64,000 nucleotides of DNA from Aureimonas altamirensis (GTDB lineage: Bacteria > Pseudomonadota > Alphaproteobacteria > Rhizobiales > Rhizobiaceae), in assembly GCF_023702225.1 (NCBI RefSeq), contig NZ_JAMQCO010000001.1, positions 449,442 through 513,441 of the forward strand, written 5' to 3'. Each line of letters starts with the position of its first letter. The stretch's first letter is position 1. The translations under genes were made by a program, and so were the position numbers. Below the pieces are notes generated by a model. That model did no database searches, was not told the DNA's origin, and worked only from the letters and a program-made list of their open reading frames with translations. Below are positions 15,717-25,244 of the stretch, piece by piece.

Positions 15717-16544
15717 TCATGTCGAGATCTGCTTCAAGACCGCCGCCACGATGGCTTCGGGCCTGTCCTCCTGCATGAGGTGGCCGGCGCCCGGTATGGC
15801 GATGCAGGGACGATCCGAGATGAGGCGGGCCAGCGCCTCGCCCTGCTGCAACGGCAGCCATGCATCCTGCTCTCCCCACAACACCGTGACGGAGCAATCC
15901 GGCGGCGCATAGTGCGCTTCGACCTCGTCGGTGAAGCGCTGGTCCATCTGCGCGATCTGGCGGTAGAAGGCCGGCTGGCCGACCGGCCCCGTCCATGGCG
16001 CGCAATAGATATCCATCGCCTCGGCCGACAGTGTCTCGTGCGCCGCCGTCTGCAGGTAGGCTTCCAGCAACGCGCGGTGCATGGTGCCGGGCATGGTCGC
16101 GAAGGCGGCCTCATGAAGGCGCACATGCCGCACGAACGGCGAGCCCCAGGGCGCAAGCGCGACAACGTCGAAGATCGTCAGGGAGGCATAGCGCAGCCCA
16201 TCGAGGTAATAGGCGCGCAGCGTGGTCGCGCCGCCGAAATCATGGGCCAGCATGTCCGGGCGATCGATACCCCATTCCCTGAAAAGGGCAGCCAGGACGC
16301 CGTTCTGGACGCCGAGAGAGACATCCTGCCCGTCGCGCATCTCCGATCGGCCATAGCCGAGAAGGTCGAAGTAATAGACCGTGCGATACGCCGCGAAGTG
16401 CGGCACGATCCGCCGCCAGACCTGCGAGGAAAAGGGCGTGCCGTGCACCGCCACCAGCGGCGGCCCGCTCCCCAGGCGGCCCCAGCGCACCGCACTTCCG
16501 GCAATGACGGACGTATGCGGCAGCGGCAGCAGGGCGGACGTCAC
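15717..16544 (-). CDS. Alpha/beta hydrolase
   Basis: A 275-residue alpha/beta-hydrolase-fold enzyme. It shows the oxyanion stretch VAVHGTPFSSQVW (residues ~32-44), the nucleophile elbow region DMLAHDFGGATTL, the acid in VLWGEQDAWLPL and the catalytic His in IPGAGHLMQ. The elbow reads HDFGG, with Asp in the nucleophile position, as in haloalkane dehalogenase-like and epoxide hydrolase-like members. The start is GTG overlapping the upstream stop as GTGA, which fixes it well. The substrate is unknown; dehalogenase or epoxide hydrolase chemistry is possible. Confidence 0.85.
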   Translation of the reverse strand: MTSALLPLPHTSVIAGSAVRWGRLGSGPPLVAVHGTPFSSQVWRRIVPHFAAYRTVYYFDLLGYGRSEMRDGQDVSLGVQNGVLAALFREWGIDRPDMLAHDFGGATTLRAYYLDGLRYASLTIFDVVALAPWGSPFVRHVRLHEAAFATMPGTMHRALLEAYLQTAAHETLSAEAMDIYCAPWTGPVGQPAFYRQIAQMDQRFTDEVEAHYAPPDCSVTVLWGEQDAWLPLQQGEALARLISDRPCIAIPGAGHLMQEDRPEAIVAAVLKQIST

Positions 16545-17323
16545 GTCCCTGCCCGCCCGCCGAAGATCATCGCCAGCATCTGTTCCAGCCAGCGGCGGAC
16601 GGGCGCGTCGTGTATGGCCCGCCCGGTAAAATGAGCACGTCGAGCCTGTGCGCCCGGCAGCGTCAACCGCTCGTGTCCATGCGTCGTCCAGCGATGCATC
16701 ATCGCCAGCGTCAGTTCCGCGTGGAACTGCACGCCGAAGGCCTTGGCGCCATAGCTGAACGCCTGGTTGGGAAAGGTCTCGCCCTCCGCCAGCAGGCGCG
16801 CGCCCGCCGGCAGGTCGAATCCCTCGCGGTGCCACTGGTAGACCATGGATGGCCAGTGCGGCAGCAGGCTGCGCCCCTCGAAGGTGGACCGAAGCGGATA
16901 ATATCCCACCTCCACCTGCCCGTCCGGATGCGGTCCGACGCTGGCACCGAGATGCTTGGCCAGCATCTGCGCCCCGAGGCATATGCCGAGAAACGGCCTC
17001 TCCTCGCGCAGGGGAACCGACATCCAGTCCACCTCTGCCCGCAGGTGCGGCTCGGCATCGTTGGCGCTGGGCGGTCCGCCGAAGACGATGGCGCCACGAT
17101 GCCCGTCCAGCGTCTTCGGCAGAGTTTCGCCCAGTACGGGACGGCGGATATCCAGCCCGACGCCGGCCGCGCCAAGGATCTGCCCGACACGCCCCGGCGT
17201 GGAGGTTTCCTGATGCAGAACGACGAGGATGGGGCGCGGATCGTCGATCGCGTCCAGCGCGTAGCGCCGCTCGGCGCCTGCCTCGGCGCCGACGAGGCCG
17301 CGAGGTTCGCCGCCGTCAGGCAT
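16541..17323 (-). CDS. GMP synthase-like class I glutamine amidotransferase
   Basis: A 260-residue stand-alone amidotransferase domain. The catalytic cysteine lies in FLGICLGAQMLAKHLGA (near residue 120) and the His/Glu partner in FGVQFHAELTLAMM (near 205). The preceding GGPPSANDAE matches the usual G-G-P-x-S motif. The ATG overlaps the terB stop by 8 bases. Such proteins can hydrolyse gamma-glutamyl bonds or supply ammonia to an unidentified synthetase. Its neighbours, a TerB protein and an alpha/beta hydrolase, give no metabolic pathway. The first ~25 residues are poorly conserved. Confidence 0.87.
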   Translation of the reverse strand: MPDGGEPRGLVGAEAGAERRYALDAIDDPRPILVVLHQETSTPGRVGQILGAAGVGLDIRRPVLGETLPKTLDGHRGAIVFGGPPSANDAEPHLRAEVDWMSVPLREERPFLGICLGAQMLAKHLGASVGPHPDGQVEVGYYPLRSTFEGRSLLPHWPSMVYQWHREGFDLPAGARLLAEGETFPNQAFSYGAKAFGVQFHAELTLAMMHRWTTHGHERLTLPGAQARRAHFTGRAIHDAPVRRWLEQMLAMIFGGRAGT

Positions 17324-17780
17324 CGCCCTTGAGCCGCCCCGCGGCATATTGCTTGGCTTCCATGCGCTGGCGCGTCGAGATGCCGAGAAGGTCGGAAATG
17401 CGCCAGATGAGGTTGTCTTCCATCTCGCCGAGCTGGCCATCCACCAGGCTGACCTCCCACAGGGCACGCACGAAGCGCACCCGGGCATCCTCGTCCAGAT
17501 GGCGCATCAGGACGCTGGTAAAAGCGAACAGGTCCACCGCCTCCTCATCGGCTGCGCGCCCAGCCTCGAAGATGCGGGACGCCTCACCCGGGCCGATGGC
17601 GAACTTGTCCGCGATCAGGTCGCGGATGCGGTCCGACTCGTCCGGAGTGACCACCCCGTCGGCGGCACAGAGATGGTAGAGCAGCGCCGCGATGGCCACG
17701 CGGGGATCGTCCGCGCCGGGCAGCGCACGATCCGACGGCATGGCGAACCCTTCCAGAAATTCCTTCAGGCGGTCGAGCAT
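17316..17780 (-). CDS. TerB family tellurite-resistance-like protein
   Basis: A 154-residue helical protein of the TerB family. LYHLCAADGVVTPDESDRIRD (split here as LYHLCAADGVVT and PDESDRIRD, residues ~35-55) and LWEVSLVDGQLGEMED (~115-130) are the two acidic helix-loop segments typical of the family. The start MLDRLKEFLEGF gives family length; the frame upstream is not protein-like. TerB-type proteins are scattered beside envelope and stress genes and their molecular function is unclear. It is 76 bases after the HemY-like gene and coupled to the amidotransferase. Confidence 0.85.
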   Translation of the reverse strand: MLDRLKEFLEGFAMPSDRALPGADDPRVAIAALLYHLCAADGVVTPDESDRIRDLIADKFAIGPGEASRIFEAGRAADEEAVDLFAFTSVLMRHLDEDARVRFVRALWEVSLVDGQLGEMEDNLIWRISDLLGISTRQRMEAKQYAAGRLKGDA

Positions 17781-17856
17781 GTCTGCCTGCAATCTCCTGC
17801 ATCGTCGATCCGAACCACCATACTGCAATGCAGCATCGCGCGTTCCAGCGACGAAA

Positions 17857-19338
17857 TCAATTGAACCGCGCTTCCTTGCGCGCTTCGTAAGTCTCGCCGT
17901 CCGCGCCGGAAGGCGGAGCGTCCGCATCGTTGGCAGCGGCGGGCTCCACTGCCGATCTGTCGTCGTCGGCCTCGGCCGTTGCCGGCGCCTGCTCGATCTC
18001 GTGGCGGGGCGGCAGGGGAACGTCCTCCAGCAGCGCACCATCCCCGGCCTCGGCTTCCATCGGCACCTTCCATTTGAAGGCGTCGATCTTGCCCGTCACG
18101 GGAGAGAAGGGACGCCACTCGCGCGAGACGACGCCATCGGCCGTCCACGCCGGGTCCTTCGGCGCGCGCAGGGCCCGCTGCATATAGGCGCGGACGCGGC
18201 CCTCCGGGCCGCCCTCGGCCTCTTCGATATCGGCGAGCAGAAGATAGACGCTCTCGCGCGGGGTCCTGGCGGCGACGGTCTCCGCCTCGGTTCGGGCCAG
18301 CGGGTAATGGCGCGCCTCGAAGGCGGCATGCGCGACCGCGAGATGCGATTCCGGATGGTCCGGGTGATAGCCGGCCAGGCGCTGCGCCCGCCTCAGGCGT
18401 TCCTCGGCGCTGTCGCCGGCGTTCAGATGGACATAGGCAGCGGCGACATCGGGATGCGGCTCGGCCCGCCACGAGGATTCGAGGATTTTCTGCGCCTTGC
18501 GATTATCGCCGAGGCGCACCAGCGCCTTCGCGGCAACCAGCGCGGCCGGGGTGAAATCGGGCTGCAGCTTCTGCGCTTCGCGCGCTGCGGTACGGGCGGC
18601 GGCCGGGTCGGAATCCGACAGGGCGATAGCCTTGCCCGTCAGAAGGACGGCGCGTTGGCGGTGGCTTTCCGACCGCTCGATCAGGCGGGAATTGCGCTGC
18701 GCCTCCAATATGGCGAGCGCCCCGTCATAATCCCCTTCCGCAGCCTTCAGTTCCAGCACGGCATTGCCTGCCCACGGCACATGCGGGGCGATGCGCACCG
18801 CCTGCTCGGCGTAATGGCGCGCGGCCGTCATGTCGCTGGAGCGCTCCGCCTCCAGATAGAGGCCGCGCAGCGCAAGAAGCCGCGTGTCGGAATCGCCCTC
18901 CATGGTTTCGAACACACGCCGGGCGCGGGCATGGTCGCCCTCGATCATCGCGGTCTGCGCGTCGAGAAAGCGCAACAGCGGCTCCTTTTCGGACGACAGG
19001 AGTTTCTGCCCCTGCCGCTCCATGCGCCGCGCGGTCACGGCATCGCCGGCGCCGGCGGCCAGTATGCCGTTGGACAGAGCGCGATAGCCCCGGTCGCGAC
19101 GGCGCATGTCGAAGAAGCGGCCGATCCTGTCGGGCGCGCCGAACAGCGACTGGAACAGCCAGAACAGAAGCACGGCGCCCACGACGACGAGGCCCAGGGC
19201 GATGACGAGCACCATGAAGCTCGTGCGCAACTCCTGGCCCTGCCAGACGATGCTGACCGTGCCGGGATTGTCGGCCAGCCAGGCGAAGCCGAGGCCGGCG
19301 GCGAGGACAAGAAGGAAGAACGCGAGAATACGCAGCAT
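17857..19338 (-). CDS. HemY N-terminal domain / tetratricopeptide membrane protein
   Basis: A 493-residue inner-membrane protein. Two N-terminal hydrophobic helices (residues 1-22 and ~40-65) are followed by TPR-like repeats. The motif WLADNPGTVSIVWQG is typical of the HemY-N domain. Gram-negative HemY is not the protoporphyrinogen oxidase of that name; its place downstream of hemC-hemD suggests a helper role in haem synthesis or envelope organisation. The C-terminal ~60 residues are acidic and Pro/Ala-rich. It is separated by 9 bases from the mitofilin-like gene and forms one transcript with it. Confidence 0.88.
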   Translation of the reverse strand: MLRILAFFLLVLAAGLGFAWLADNPGTVSIVWQGQELRTSFMVLVIALGLVVVGAVLLFWLFQSLFGAPDRIGRFFDMRRRDRGYRALSNGILAAGAGDAVTARRMERQGQKLLSSEKEPLLRFLDAQTAMIEGDHARARRVFETMEGDSDTRLLALRGLYLEAERSSDMTAARHYAEQAVRIAPHVPWAGNAVLELKAAEGDYDGALAILEAQRNSRLIERSESHRQRAVLLTGKAIALSDSDPAAARTAAREAQKLQPDFTPAALVAAKALVRLGDNRKAQKILESSWRAEPHPDVAAAYVHLNAGDSAEERLRRAQRLAGYHPDHPESHLAVAHAAFEARHYPLARTEAETVAARTPRESVYLLLADIEEAEGGPEGRVRAYMQRALRAPKDPAWTADGVVSREWRPFSPVTGKIDAFKWKVPMEAEAGDGALLEDVPLPPRHEIEQAPATAEADDDRSAVEPAAANDADAPPSGADGETYEARKEARFN

Positions 19339-19347
19339 GTCTTGGCC

Positions 19348-20886
19348 TCACTCCGTGGTCGGGGCGGTTGCGTTCAGGGCATCGGTCAGCGCGCCATCGA
19401 CCAGTTCGCCAGCTTGCCGGCGCGCCTCGACCCGGGCTGCGAAATCGGCGCTCGCCTGCTGCGCCGGTTCCGACAGCGTCGAACGCTCGGACAGAAACGC
19501 GGAAAGGTCGCCCTGCCGCAGGGCCGAATCCATGCGCGCCACCGCGCCTTCCGGCCCCTCGGCGGTCGCGCTGGCCTCGCCTTCGGGGCGCACGGTGACG
19601 AGGGAGCGAAGCCCCGCGATGAACTGGTCACCCACAGGCGCGTTCGCCGTTTCCGGACGAACCGCGAGAAGCAGCGTGCGCTCCAGTTCCGGCCAGTCGG
19701 CCTGCAGTTGCGCCAGTGTCGCTACGCCGCCGGCGGCGCTGTCGCGCAGGGCGTCCACCGCCTCGCCGCCGCCGCTGGCCTGCGCATAGGCCTCCAGTTC
19801 CGGCATGAAGGCTCCGCCCCGGTCGATCGCCGCTTTCAGCGCCGCGGCGGACAAGGCGATGGCGGCATTGCGGTTGGACGATTCGATGGCGTCCATCCGG
19901 CTGCCGATCGAGGCGACCTGCTGCCCGGCCTGTTGCGCTTCGTCGCGCGCGGCAGTCGCCGCCTCGCTGGCGCTGTTGGCCGTGTCGGCCGCGCTGGTGG
20001 CGGCCTGCTGCGCGGCGTCGGCCGCCTGGCGCACCTGGTCGATCGAAGAGCGGACGTCGTCCAGCCCGGTCGCCAGATCGCCGGAAGCGGTCGTGCCGTT
20101 CTGCAGCGTACGCTCCGCCGCTGCGACGCGATCCGACAGGGCCGAAAAATCAGTTGCCGACACGGGCGAAGTCGTGGCGCCGCCTGCGGCCTGCGCGGAC
20201 TGGATCTGTTCCACCGCCTCGCGCATGGCGGATACGTCTCCGGAAAGGCGCTGCACCTCGCCGGCGGAAGCGAATTGCGAAGCGGCAGGCTGCGCAACGG
20301 GCAGCCCCGGCAAAAGGCCGGCATAAAGAAGGATGCCGCCACCGACGAGCGCGATCACGGCGCCCCCCACGGCCGCCCCTACGAGGGAGCCGGTGGTGGG
20401 CGGCGCGGGATGGATCTCCGGCTCGCTATAGGGTGCGGCCTCGGGCGGGGCGGCAGCATCGGGTGCGGCGGCCGAGAGCACCGTCTCGTCGTCCTCGAAT
20501 TCGGACAGATCGGCCTCGGACAACGGCCGGGTGAATCCTTCCTCGGCGGCAAAGGCGTCGGCGGCGCTGTCGGTGGGTGCGTCGGCCGCCACATCGGGCC
20601 TGGCCGTAGCCGCCGTTTCCGGTTTCGGCGCGGGACGGGCCCGGTCCTGCGACGCCGCCTGGGCGGCCACGCCCTCCTCGGCGGCGGCCGGTGGCTGCTG
20701 GCTGGGCGCCGGAAGGCGCGTCTCCGGCTTCGGGGCGGGCTCCTGCTTCGTCACGGGCTCTTCGGCCGGATTCGACTCATCGACCGGCGATGCGCCTTCG
20801 GCAGTGGTTTCGCCCTCCGCCACCGAGTCGATGGTCTTCGGGGCGGTCCTGTCGCTCGTCTTCGACCGCCGCGGACGATTCGCCAT
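19348..20886 (-). CDS. Mitofilin-like inner-membrane protein (COG4223)
   Basis: A 512-residue protein with a disordered, Ala/Pro/Glu-rich N-terminus (~1-165), one transmembrane helix (LVGAAVGGAVIALVGGGILL, near 170-190), a long Ala-rich coiled coil (~210-330) and a C-terminal globular domain. This layout is that of alphaproteobacterial homologues of mitochondrial Mic60/mitofilin, which shape inner-membrane folds. The family lies in the haem gene cluster of alphaproteobacteria, as here. The start is MANRPRRSK after trimming a 21-residue non-conserved extension. It is 142 bases downstream of hemD. Confidence 0.85.
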   Translation of the reverse strand: MANRPRRSKTSDRTAPKTIDSVAEGETTAEGASPVDESNPAEEPVTKQEPAPKPETRLPAPSQQPPAAAEEGVAAQAASQDRARPAPKPETAATARPDVAADAPTDSAADAFAAEEGFTRPLSEADLSEFEDDETVLSAAAPDAAAPPEAAPYSEPEIHPAPPTTGSLVGAAVGGAVIALVGGGILLYAGLLPGLPVAQPAASQFASAGEVQRLSGDVSAMREAVEQIQSAQAAGGATTSPVSATDFSALSDRVAAAERTLQNGTTASGDLATGLDDVRSSIDQVRQAADAAQQAATSAADTANSASEAATAARDEAQQAGQQVASIGSRMDAIESSNRNAAIALSAAALKAAIDRGGAFMPELEAYAQASGGGEAVDALRDSAAGGVATLAQLQADWPELERTLLLAVRPETANAPVGDQFIAGLRSLVTVRPEGEASATAEGPEGAVARMDSALRQGDLSAFLSERSTLSEPAQQASADFAARVEARRQAGELVDGALTDALNATAPTTE

Positions 20887-21028
20887 GCGCTTGCTCCGTT
20901 CCCTTGTCGAACCGGCTACCGCCGGCCCCTCGATCTCGATCCTGCGCAAAGAGTCCGCATCGACCCCTGCGCCGTCAACCCGGCCACGCCATCGGGGCCG
21001 GGCATTCGCGTTCCTGCATGTAGCGCCG

Positions 21029-21736
21029 TCACGGCAGAGTGCAACGATACCGCCGCACCGCTTCGATCAGGCTGTCCATGGCCGGCATGGCAGAAACGAC
21101 GCAATTGCGCCGAAGGCTGGGCGAAACCGACGCCGCGATCCGCTCCGACAGGCAGAACAGGGGTCCCGCGCCCACCCTGTCGCCGAAGCGGGCATGAAGC
21201 CGTTCGAAGGCCTCGGCCTGTCCGGCGGAAAGAAGCATTACGCAATCGGGCGGCGTATCGCCCAAGACGGCTTCCACCTCGCCTGGCAGGGGCTGCCGGG
21301 TGCCGGCGCGGTAGACATCCGCCGTGGTGAAGTCCAGCCCGGCCTGCGTCAGTTCAAGCTCCAGATCGGGGCGCCGGGGCAGGCCTGCGGCATAAAGGAT
21401 GCTCCGGCCGCCTGCCCGTCGGGAAAGCAGGCCGGCCAGCGAGGCGGCGTTGCCGGCCGCCGCCGTAACGTCGGCATAGCCGAATCGCCTGGCGGCGGCG
21501 GCCGTGGCCGGGCCTACAGCGTAAAGCGCGCGCCCGTCGGGAGGGTAATGCCGCTTCAGCCAGGGCAGCGCATGGGCGCTCGTCGCCACCAGAATGTCGA
21601 AGCGGCCATTGGCTGGCGGCGGCGACAGCGCCTCCACCGTTTCCAGCGGCAAGAGAAGCGGCGTCAGCCCGTGCGCGCGAAGTTTCGTGGCAGTCTCCGC
21701 CGCACGCGTCGCCTCGCGCAGCAGCAGGACCCGCAT
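21029..21736 (-). CDS. hemD: Uroporphyrinogen-III synthase
   Basis: A 235-residue cytoplasmic enzyme closing hydroxymethylbilane with inversion of ring D. The family is weakly conserved; visible marks are [15 protein letters not shown] at the N-terminus, LVATSAHALPWLKRHY, YAVGPATAAAARRFGY and the late SAGQAEAFERLHARFG and CLSERIAASV. The ATG overlaps the hemC stop by one base (TGATG). Context after hemC makes the call safe. The next gene downstream encodes the mitofilin-like protein. Confidence 0.92.
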   Translation of the reverse strand: MRVLLLREATRAAETATKLRAHGLTPLLLPLETVEALSPPPANGRFDILVATSAHALPWLKRHYPPDGRALYAVGPATAAAARRFGYADVTAAAGNAASLAGLLSRRAGGRSILYAAGLPRRPDLELELTQAGLDFTTADVYRAGTRQPLPGEVEAVLGDTPPDCVMLLSAGQAEAFERLHARFGDRVGAGPLFCLSERIAASVSPSLRRNCVVSAMPAMDSLIEAVRRYRCTLP

Positions 21737-22671
21737 CACCCGCCCCAACCGGAAAAGAAATCGGGGCCGGCCCGGTCCAGCAGCGTGGAGCCGAGCGCGT
21801 CGCCAAGCAGCGCCGCATCCGCCACCGCACCGGACAGCCGGCCCTCGAACATGCGCGTGCCGTCCGGCGTCAGGATCATGCCGTGAAGGCTCAACCCCTC
21901 GCCCTCCAGCCGCGCCAGCGCAGCGATGGGCGTGCGACAGGACCCGTCCAGCCGCCGCAGGAAGGCGCGCTCCGCCGTCAGCGCCGCATGCGTCGGCGCA
22001 TGGTCGAGCGGCGCGATAAGCCGCTCCACCCGCGTGTCGCCGACACGGCATTCGATGCAGATGGCGCCCTGCCCCGGCGCCGGCGGGAACGTCTCCGGAT
22101 CAAGAACCTGCGTTGCGACATCCGCCATGCCGAGGCGATTGAGCCCGGCCATGGCCAGGAGCGTGCCATCGGCCGCGCCGCCCTCCAGCTTGGCCAGACG
22201 CGTCTGCACGTTGCCACGGAAGATGATGACCTCCAGATCGGGCCGCATGCGCCGGATCAACGCCTGACGCCGCAGCGAGGCCGAGCCGACCACAGCGCCG
22301 GGCGGCAGGTCCTGGAGGCGCGGCGCACGGCGCCCGATGAAGACGTCGCGCACGTCCTCCCGCTGCAGAAAGGCGCCGATGCGAAGCCCGTGCGGCAGCG
22401 TCGTCGCCATGTCCTTGGACGAATGGACGGCGATGTCCAGCCTGCCCTCACCGAGGCCGTCCTCGATCTCCTGCGTGAACAGGCCCTTGCCGCCCACTTC
22501 CGAAAGCGCCCTGTCCTGGATGCGGTCGCCCGCGGTGGACAAGATTTCGATGGCGAAGGCATCCTGCGGCAGCGCATGGGCCTTCATGAGCCGGGCGCGC
22601 ACCTCCTGTGCCTGCGCCAGGGCCAGCTTGCTGCCGCGCGTACCGATGCGGATGGGGTAAGCCTCTGTCAT
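21736..22671 (-). CDS. hemC: Hydroxymethylbilane synthase (porphobilinogen deaminase)
   Basis: An enzyme of 311 residues polymerising four porphobilinogen units in haem/chlorophyll/cobalamin synthesis. Diagnostic stretches are [15 protein letters not shown] (residues 6-20), [36 protein letters not shown] and the dipyrromethane-cofactor cysteine in [13 protein letters not shown] (~240-250). It starts at [10 protein letters not shown] and is divergent from tsaD across ~100 bases. It forms the head of the hemC-hemD-mitofilin-HemY operon. Glutamate-pathway or ALA synthase genes are not in the window. Confidence 0.97.
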   Translation of the reverse strand: MTEAYPIRIGTRGSKLALAQAQEVRARLMKAHALPQDAFAIEILSTAGDRIQDRALSEVGGKGLFTQEIEDGLGEGRLDIAVHSSKDMATTLPHGLRIGAFLQREDVRDVFIGRRAPRLQDLPPGAVVGSASLRRQALIRRMRPDLEVIIFRGNVQTRLAKLEGGAADGTLLAMAGLNRLGMADVATQVLDPETFPPAPGQGAICIECRVGDTRVERLIAPLDHAPTHAALTAERAFLRRLDGSCRTPIAALARLEGEGLSLHGMILTPDGTRMFEGRLSGAVADAALLGDALGSTLLDRAGPDFFSGWGG

Positions 22672-22771
22672 GCGGCCCGGAATGCCGCACCTTGCCTGTC
22701 GAATGCAAGCAAAATGGCGGCCGGCCCACCGGCACTTCGCGCAGCGGTGGCGCTTTGCGTTGCAAGACGCT

Positions 22772-23941
22772 ATGTCGGCACCTGACGGAAAAGGGATATC
22801 GCCATTGCAGCATGCCGCCGCATCACCGGATATGGCCGGCCACACCGCCCGCGCAGCCGGCGGGCGCTGGGTGCTTGGCATCGAGACGAGCTGCGATGAA
22901 ACCGCCGCCAGCATCACCGGGCGCGATGCCGATGGCGCCTGCCGCATCCTGTCCAACGTCGTCTACAGCCAGGTGGAAGACCATGCCGCCTATGGCGGCG
23001 TCGTGCCGGAGATCGCCGCGCGCGCCCATGTCGAAGCGATAGACGGCATCGTGCGGGCCGCCCTGGCACAGGCCGGCCTGGGGCTGGGCGACGTCTGCGT
23101 GGTGGCGGCCACCACCGGCCCCGGCCTGATCGGCGGGCTGATCGTGGGCGCCATGACGGGGCGGGCCATCGCCGCCGCCGCCGGCCTGCCCTTCATCGGC
23201 ATCAACCATCTGGAAGGCCATGCGCTGACGCCCCGCCTGACGGATGGCCTGTCCTATCCCTATCTCCTGCTGCTCGTATCCGGCGGCCACACGCAGATCC
23301 TCATGGTGCGCGGCCTCGGCTCCTACGAGCGCTGGGGCACGACCATCGACGACGCTTTGGGCGAAGCCTTCGACAAGACCGCAAAGCTTCTGGGCCTGCC
23401 CCATCCCGGCGGCCCGGCGGTGGAACGGATGGCCCTTGCGGGCGACGCGGCGCGCTTCCGCCTGCCGCGCCCGATGAAGGGCGAAAGCCGGCTCGATTTC
23501 AGCTTCTCCGGCCTCAAGACGGCCCTGCGCCAGGCGGCGGAGGCAGCCAGCCCCCTGTCCGAGGGCGACGTGGCGGACCTCTGCGCCGGTTTCCAGCAGG
23601 CCGCGGCGGAAAGCCTGGGCGACAGGGTGGAACGGGCACTGGCCCGGTTGCGCGCGGAACGGCCCGACCTTGCGGACCCCGTCCTGGCGGTGGCGGGCGG
23701 CGTCGCGGCCAATGGCGCCATCCGTGCCGTGCTGGAGGCGGCCGGGCGGCGCCACGGCGTACGGCTTGTCGCGCCGCCGCCGGCACTATGCACCGACAAT
23801 GCCGCGATGATCGCCTATGCCGGGCTGGAGCGGATCGAAGCCGGCCTTACCGGCGATACGGGGGCGATACGGCCGCGCTGGCCGCTGGATGAAGACGCCG
23901 CGCCCATGCTGGGCTTCGGCAAGAGGGGAGCGAAGGCATGA
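22772..23941 (+). CDS. tsaD: tRNA N6-adenosine threonylcarbamoyltransferase TsaD
   Basis: Transfers the threonylcarbamoyl group to A37 of ANN-decoding tRNAs, with TsaB and TsaE. The signature [14 protein letters not shown] begins the conserved part; [46 protein letters not shown] and [13 protein letters not shown] follow. The start is uncertain: ATG at 22772 (389 residues), TTG at 22805 with AAGGGA eight bases upstream, or ATG at 22832 (369 residues, nearest family length). The stop overlaps gpsA as ATGA. It is divergent from hemC. Confidence 0.93.
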   Translation: MSAPDGKGISPLQHAAASPDMAGHTARAAGGRWVLGIETSCDETAASITGRDADGACRILSNVVYSQVEDHAAYGGVVPEIAARAHVEAIDGIVRAALAQAGLGLGDVCVVAATTGPGLIGGLIVGAMTGRAIAAAAGLPFIGINHLEGHALTPRLTDGLSYPYLLLLVSGGHTQILMVRGLGSYERWGTTIDDALGEAFDKTAKLLGLPHPGGPAVERMALAGDAARFRLPRPMKGESRLDFSFSGLKTALRQAAEAASPLSEGDVADLCAGFQQAAAESLGDRVERALARLRAERPDLADPVLAVAGGVAANGAIRAVLEAAGRRHGVRLVAPPPALCTDNAAMIAYAGLERIEAGLTGDTGAIRPRWPLDEDAAPMLGFGKRGAKA

Positions 23942-24927
23942 CGGAACGCCGCAGGATCGCCGTGATCGGCGGAGGGGCGTGGGGCACGGCGCTGGCCACC
24001 GTCGCATCCCGCAACGGGCATGACGTGACGCTTTATGCCCGCGAGCGGCAAACGGTGGACGCCATCAACCGGACGCACGAGAACCCGGCCTACCTGCCGG
24101 GCGTCGGACTGCCGGTTGAGTTGTCGGCGACCGACAACCTCGAGGCCGCCTTCGATGGCGCCGGGATGGCGCTGATCGTCGTGCCGGCGCAGACGCTGCG
24201 AAACCTTGCGCGGGAGTTGAAGAGCTTCCTGCCGGCCGGCTTACCGCTGGTCCTGTGCAGCAAGGGCATCGAAAAGAGCACCGGGCGTTTCGCCTCGCAG
24301 GTCGTGGCCGAAGAACTGCCCGACCAGCCGCTGGCCGTCCTGTCCGGGCCCAGCTTCGCGCATGACGTGGCGCGCGGCCTGCCGACCGCCGTCACGCTGG
24401 CTGCCGAGGACGTGGATCTGTCCGACAGGCTCGCCGCGGTGCTGTCGGGCGACACGCTGCGCATCTATGCCTCCAGCGACATCGTCGGCGTGGAGGCAGG
24501 CGGCGCATTGAAGAACGTGCTTGCGCTGGCCGCCGGCGCCATCGCCGGGCGGCACATGGGACCCTCCGCCGGGGCGGCCATCATCACGCGCGGCTTCGTG
24601 GAACTGCGCCGCCTGGGAGAGGCTCTCGGCGCGCGGACCGAAACGCTGATGGGTCTGTCCGGCCTCGGCGATCTCGTGCTGACCTGTTCCAGCGACCAGT
24701 CCCGGAACTTCGCCTATGGGGCAGCCCTCGGACGCGGAGAGGACCTGACCACGCTGAAGCTGGCCGAGGGCGTCCATTCCGCCAGCATCGCGGCGCGGCT
24801 TGCCCGCCAGCACGGCATCGAGGCCCCCATCATCCAGACCGTCGCGGATGTGCTGGAGGGCGCGGTGTCGCTGGACGACGCCATCCGGGCGCTTCTGTCG
24901 CGCCCCCTGAAACGCGAGACGGACTGA
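23938..24927 (+). CDS. gpsA: Glycerol-3-phosphate dehydrogenase [NAD(P)+]
   Basis: An enzyme of 329 residues reducing dihydroxyacetone phosphate to sn-glycerol 3-phosphate for phospholipid synthesis. The N-terminal Rossmann motif is [21 protein letters not shown]; the active-site region [18 protein letters not shown] carries the catalytic lysine, and [12 protein letters not shown] and GRGEDL-type stretches are family marks. The ATG overlaps the tsaD stop by four bases. tsaD-gpsA-YciI-EVE is a familiar rhizobial gene order. Confidence 0.97.
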   Translation: MTERRRIAVIGGGAWGTALATVASRNGHDVTLYARERQTVDAINRTHENPAYLPGVGLPVELSATDNLEAAFDGAGMALIVVPAQTLRNLARELKSFLPAGLPLVLCSKGIEKSTGRFASQVVAEELPDQPLAVLSGPSFAHDVARGLPTAVTLAAEDVDLSDRLAAVLSGDTLRIYASSDIVGVEAGGALKNVLALAAGAIAGRHMGPSAGAAIITRGFVELRRLGEALGARTETLMGLSGLGDLVLTCSSDQSRNFAYGAALGRGEDLTTLKLAEGVHSASIAARLARQHGIEAPIIQTVADVLEGAVSLDDAIRALLSRPLKRETD

Positions 24928-24956
24928 CAGCTCCGAACCGAAAGAAGGATCCGATC

Positions 24957-25244
24957 ATGCTTTATGCGCTGCTTTGTGAAGACCGCCCGGATGCCGGCAC
25001 CCTGAGGGCCGAAACGCGGGCCGCCCATCTCGATTACCTCAAGGGCCTTGGGCCGGTGCTGAAGTTCGCCGGCCCTTTCCTGGCCAATGAGAAGCCGAAT
25101 GGCAGCCTCGTCGTGGTGGAAGCGGCCAGCGAGGACGAGGCCCGCAGGATCGCCGAGGGGGACCCTTATGCAAAGGCAGGCCTGTTCTCGGGCGTCACCA
25201 TCCGCCGCTGGAACTGGTCGGTGAACAATCCGGAGCAGCAGTGA
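24957..25244 (+). CDS. YciI family protein
   Basis: A small soluble ferredoxin-like-fold protein of 95 residues. LYALLCEDRPDAGTLRAETR, HLDYLKGLG and the late DPYAKAGLFSGVTIRRWNW match the YciI/YCII family, which includes a conserved His-Asp pair (here in AAHLDYL and DPYAKAG) suggested to be a catalytic site. GAAGGA precedes the ATG. The function is not known. It overlaps the EVE-domain gene by one base (TGATG) and lies 29 bases after gpsA. Confidence 0.92.
   Translation: MLYALLCEDRPDAGTLRAETRAAHLDYLKGLGPVLKFAGPFLANEKPNGSLVVVEAASEDEARRIAEGDPYAKAGLFSGVTIRRWNWSVNNPEQQ

Noticed and set aside
17692-21330. Very long plus-strand open frame (1212 codons) across the HemY-like and mitofilin-like genes
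   Set aside because: It is antisense to two well-supported genes, low in motif content and dominated by Gly/Arg/Ala, typical of a shadow frame.
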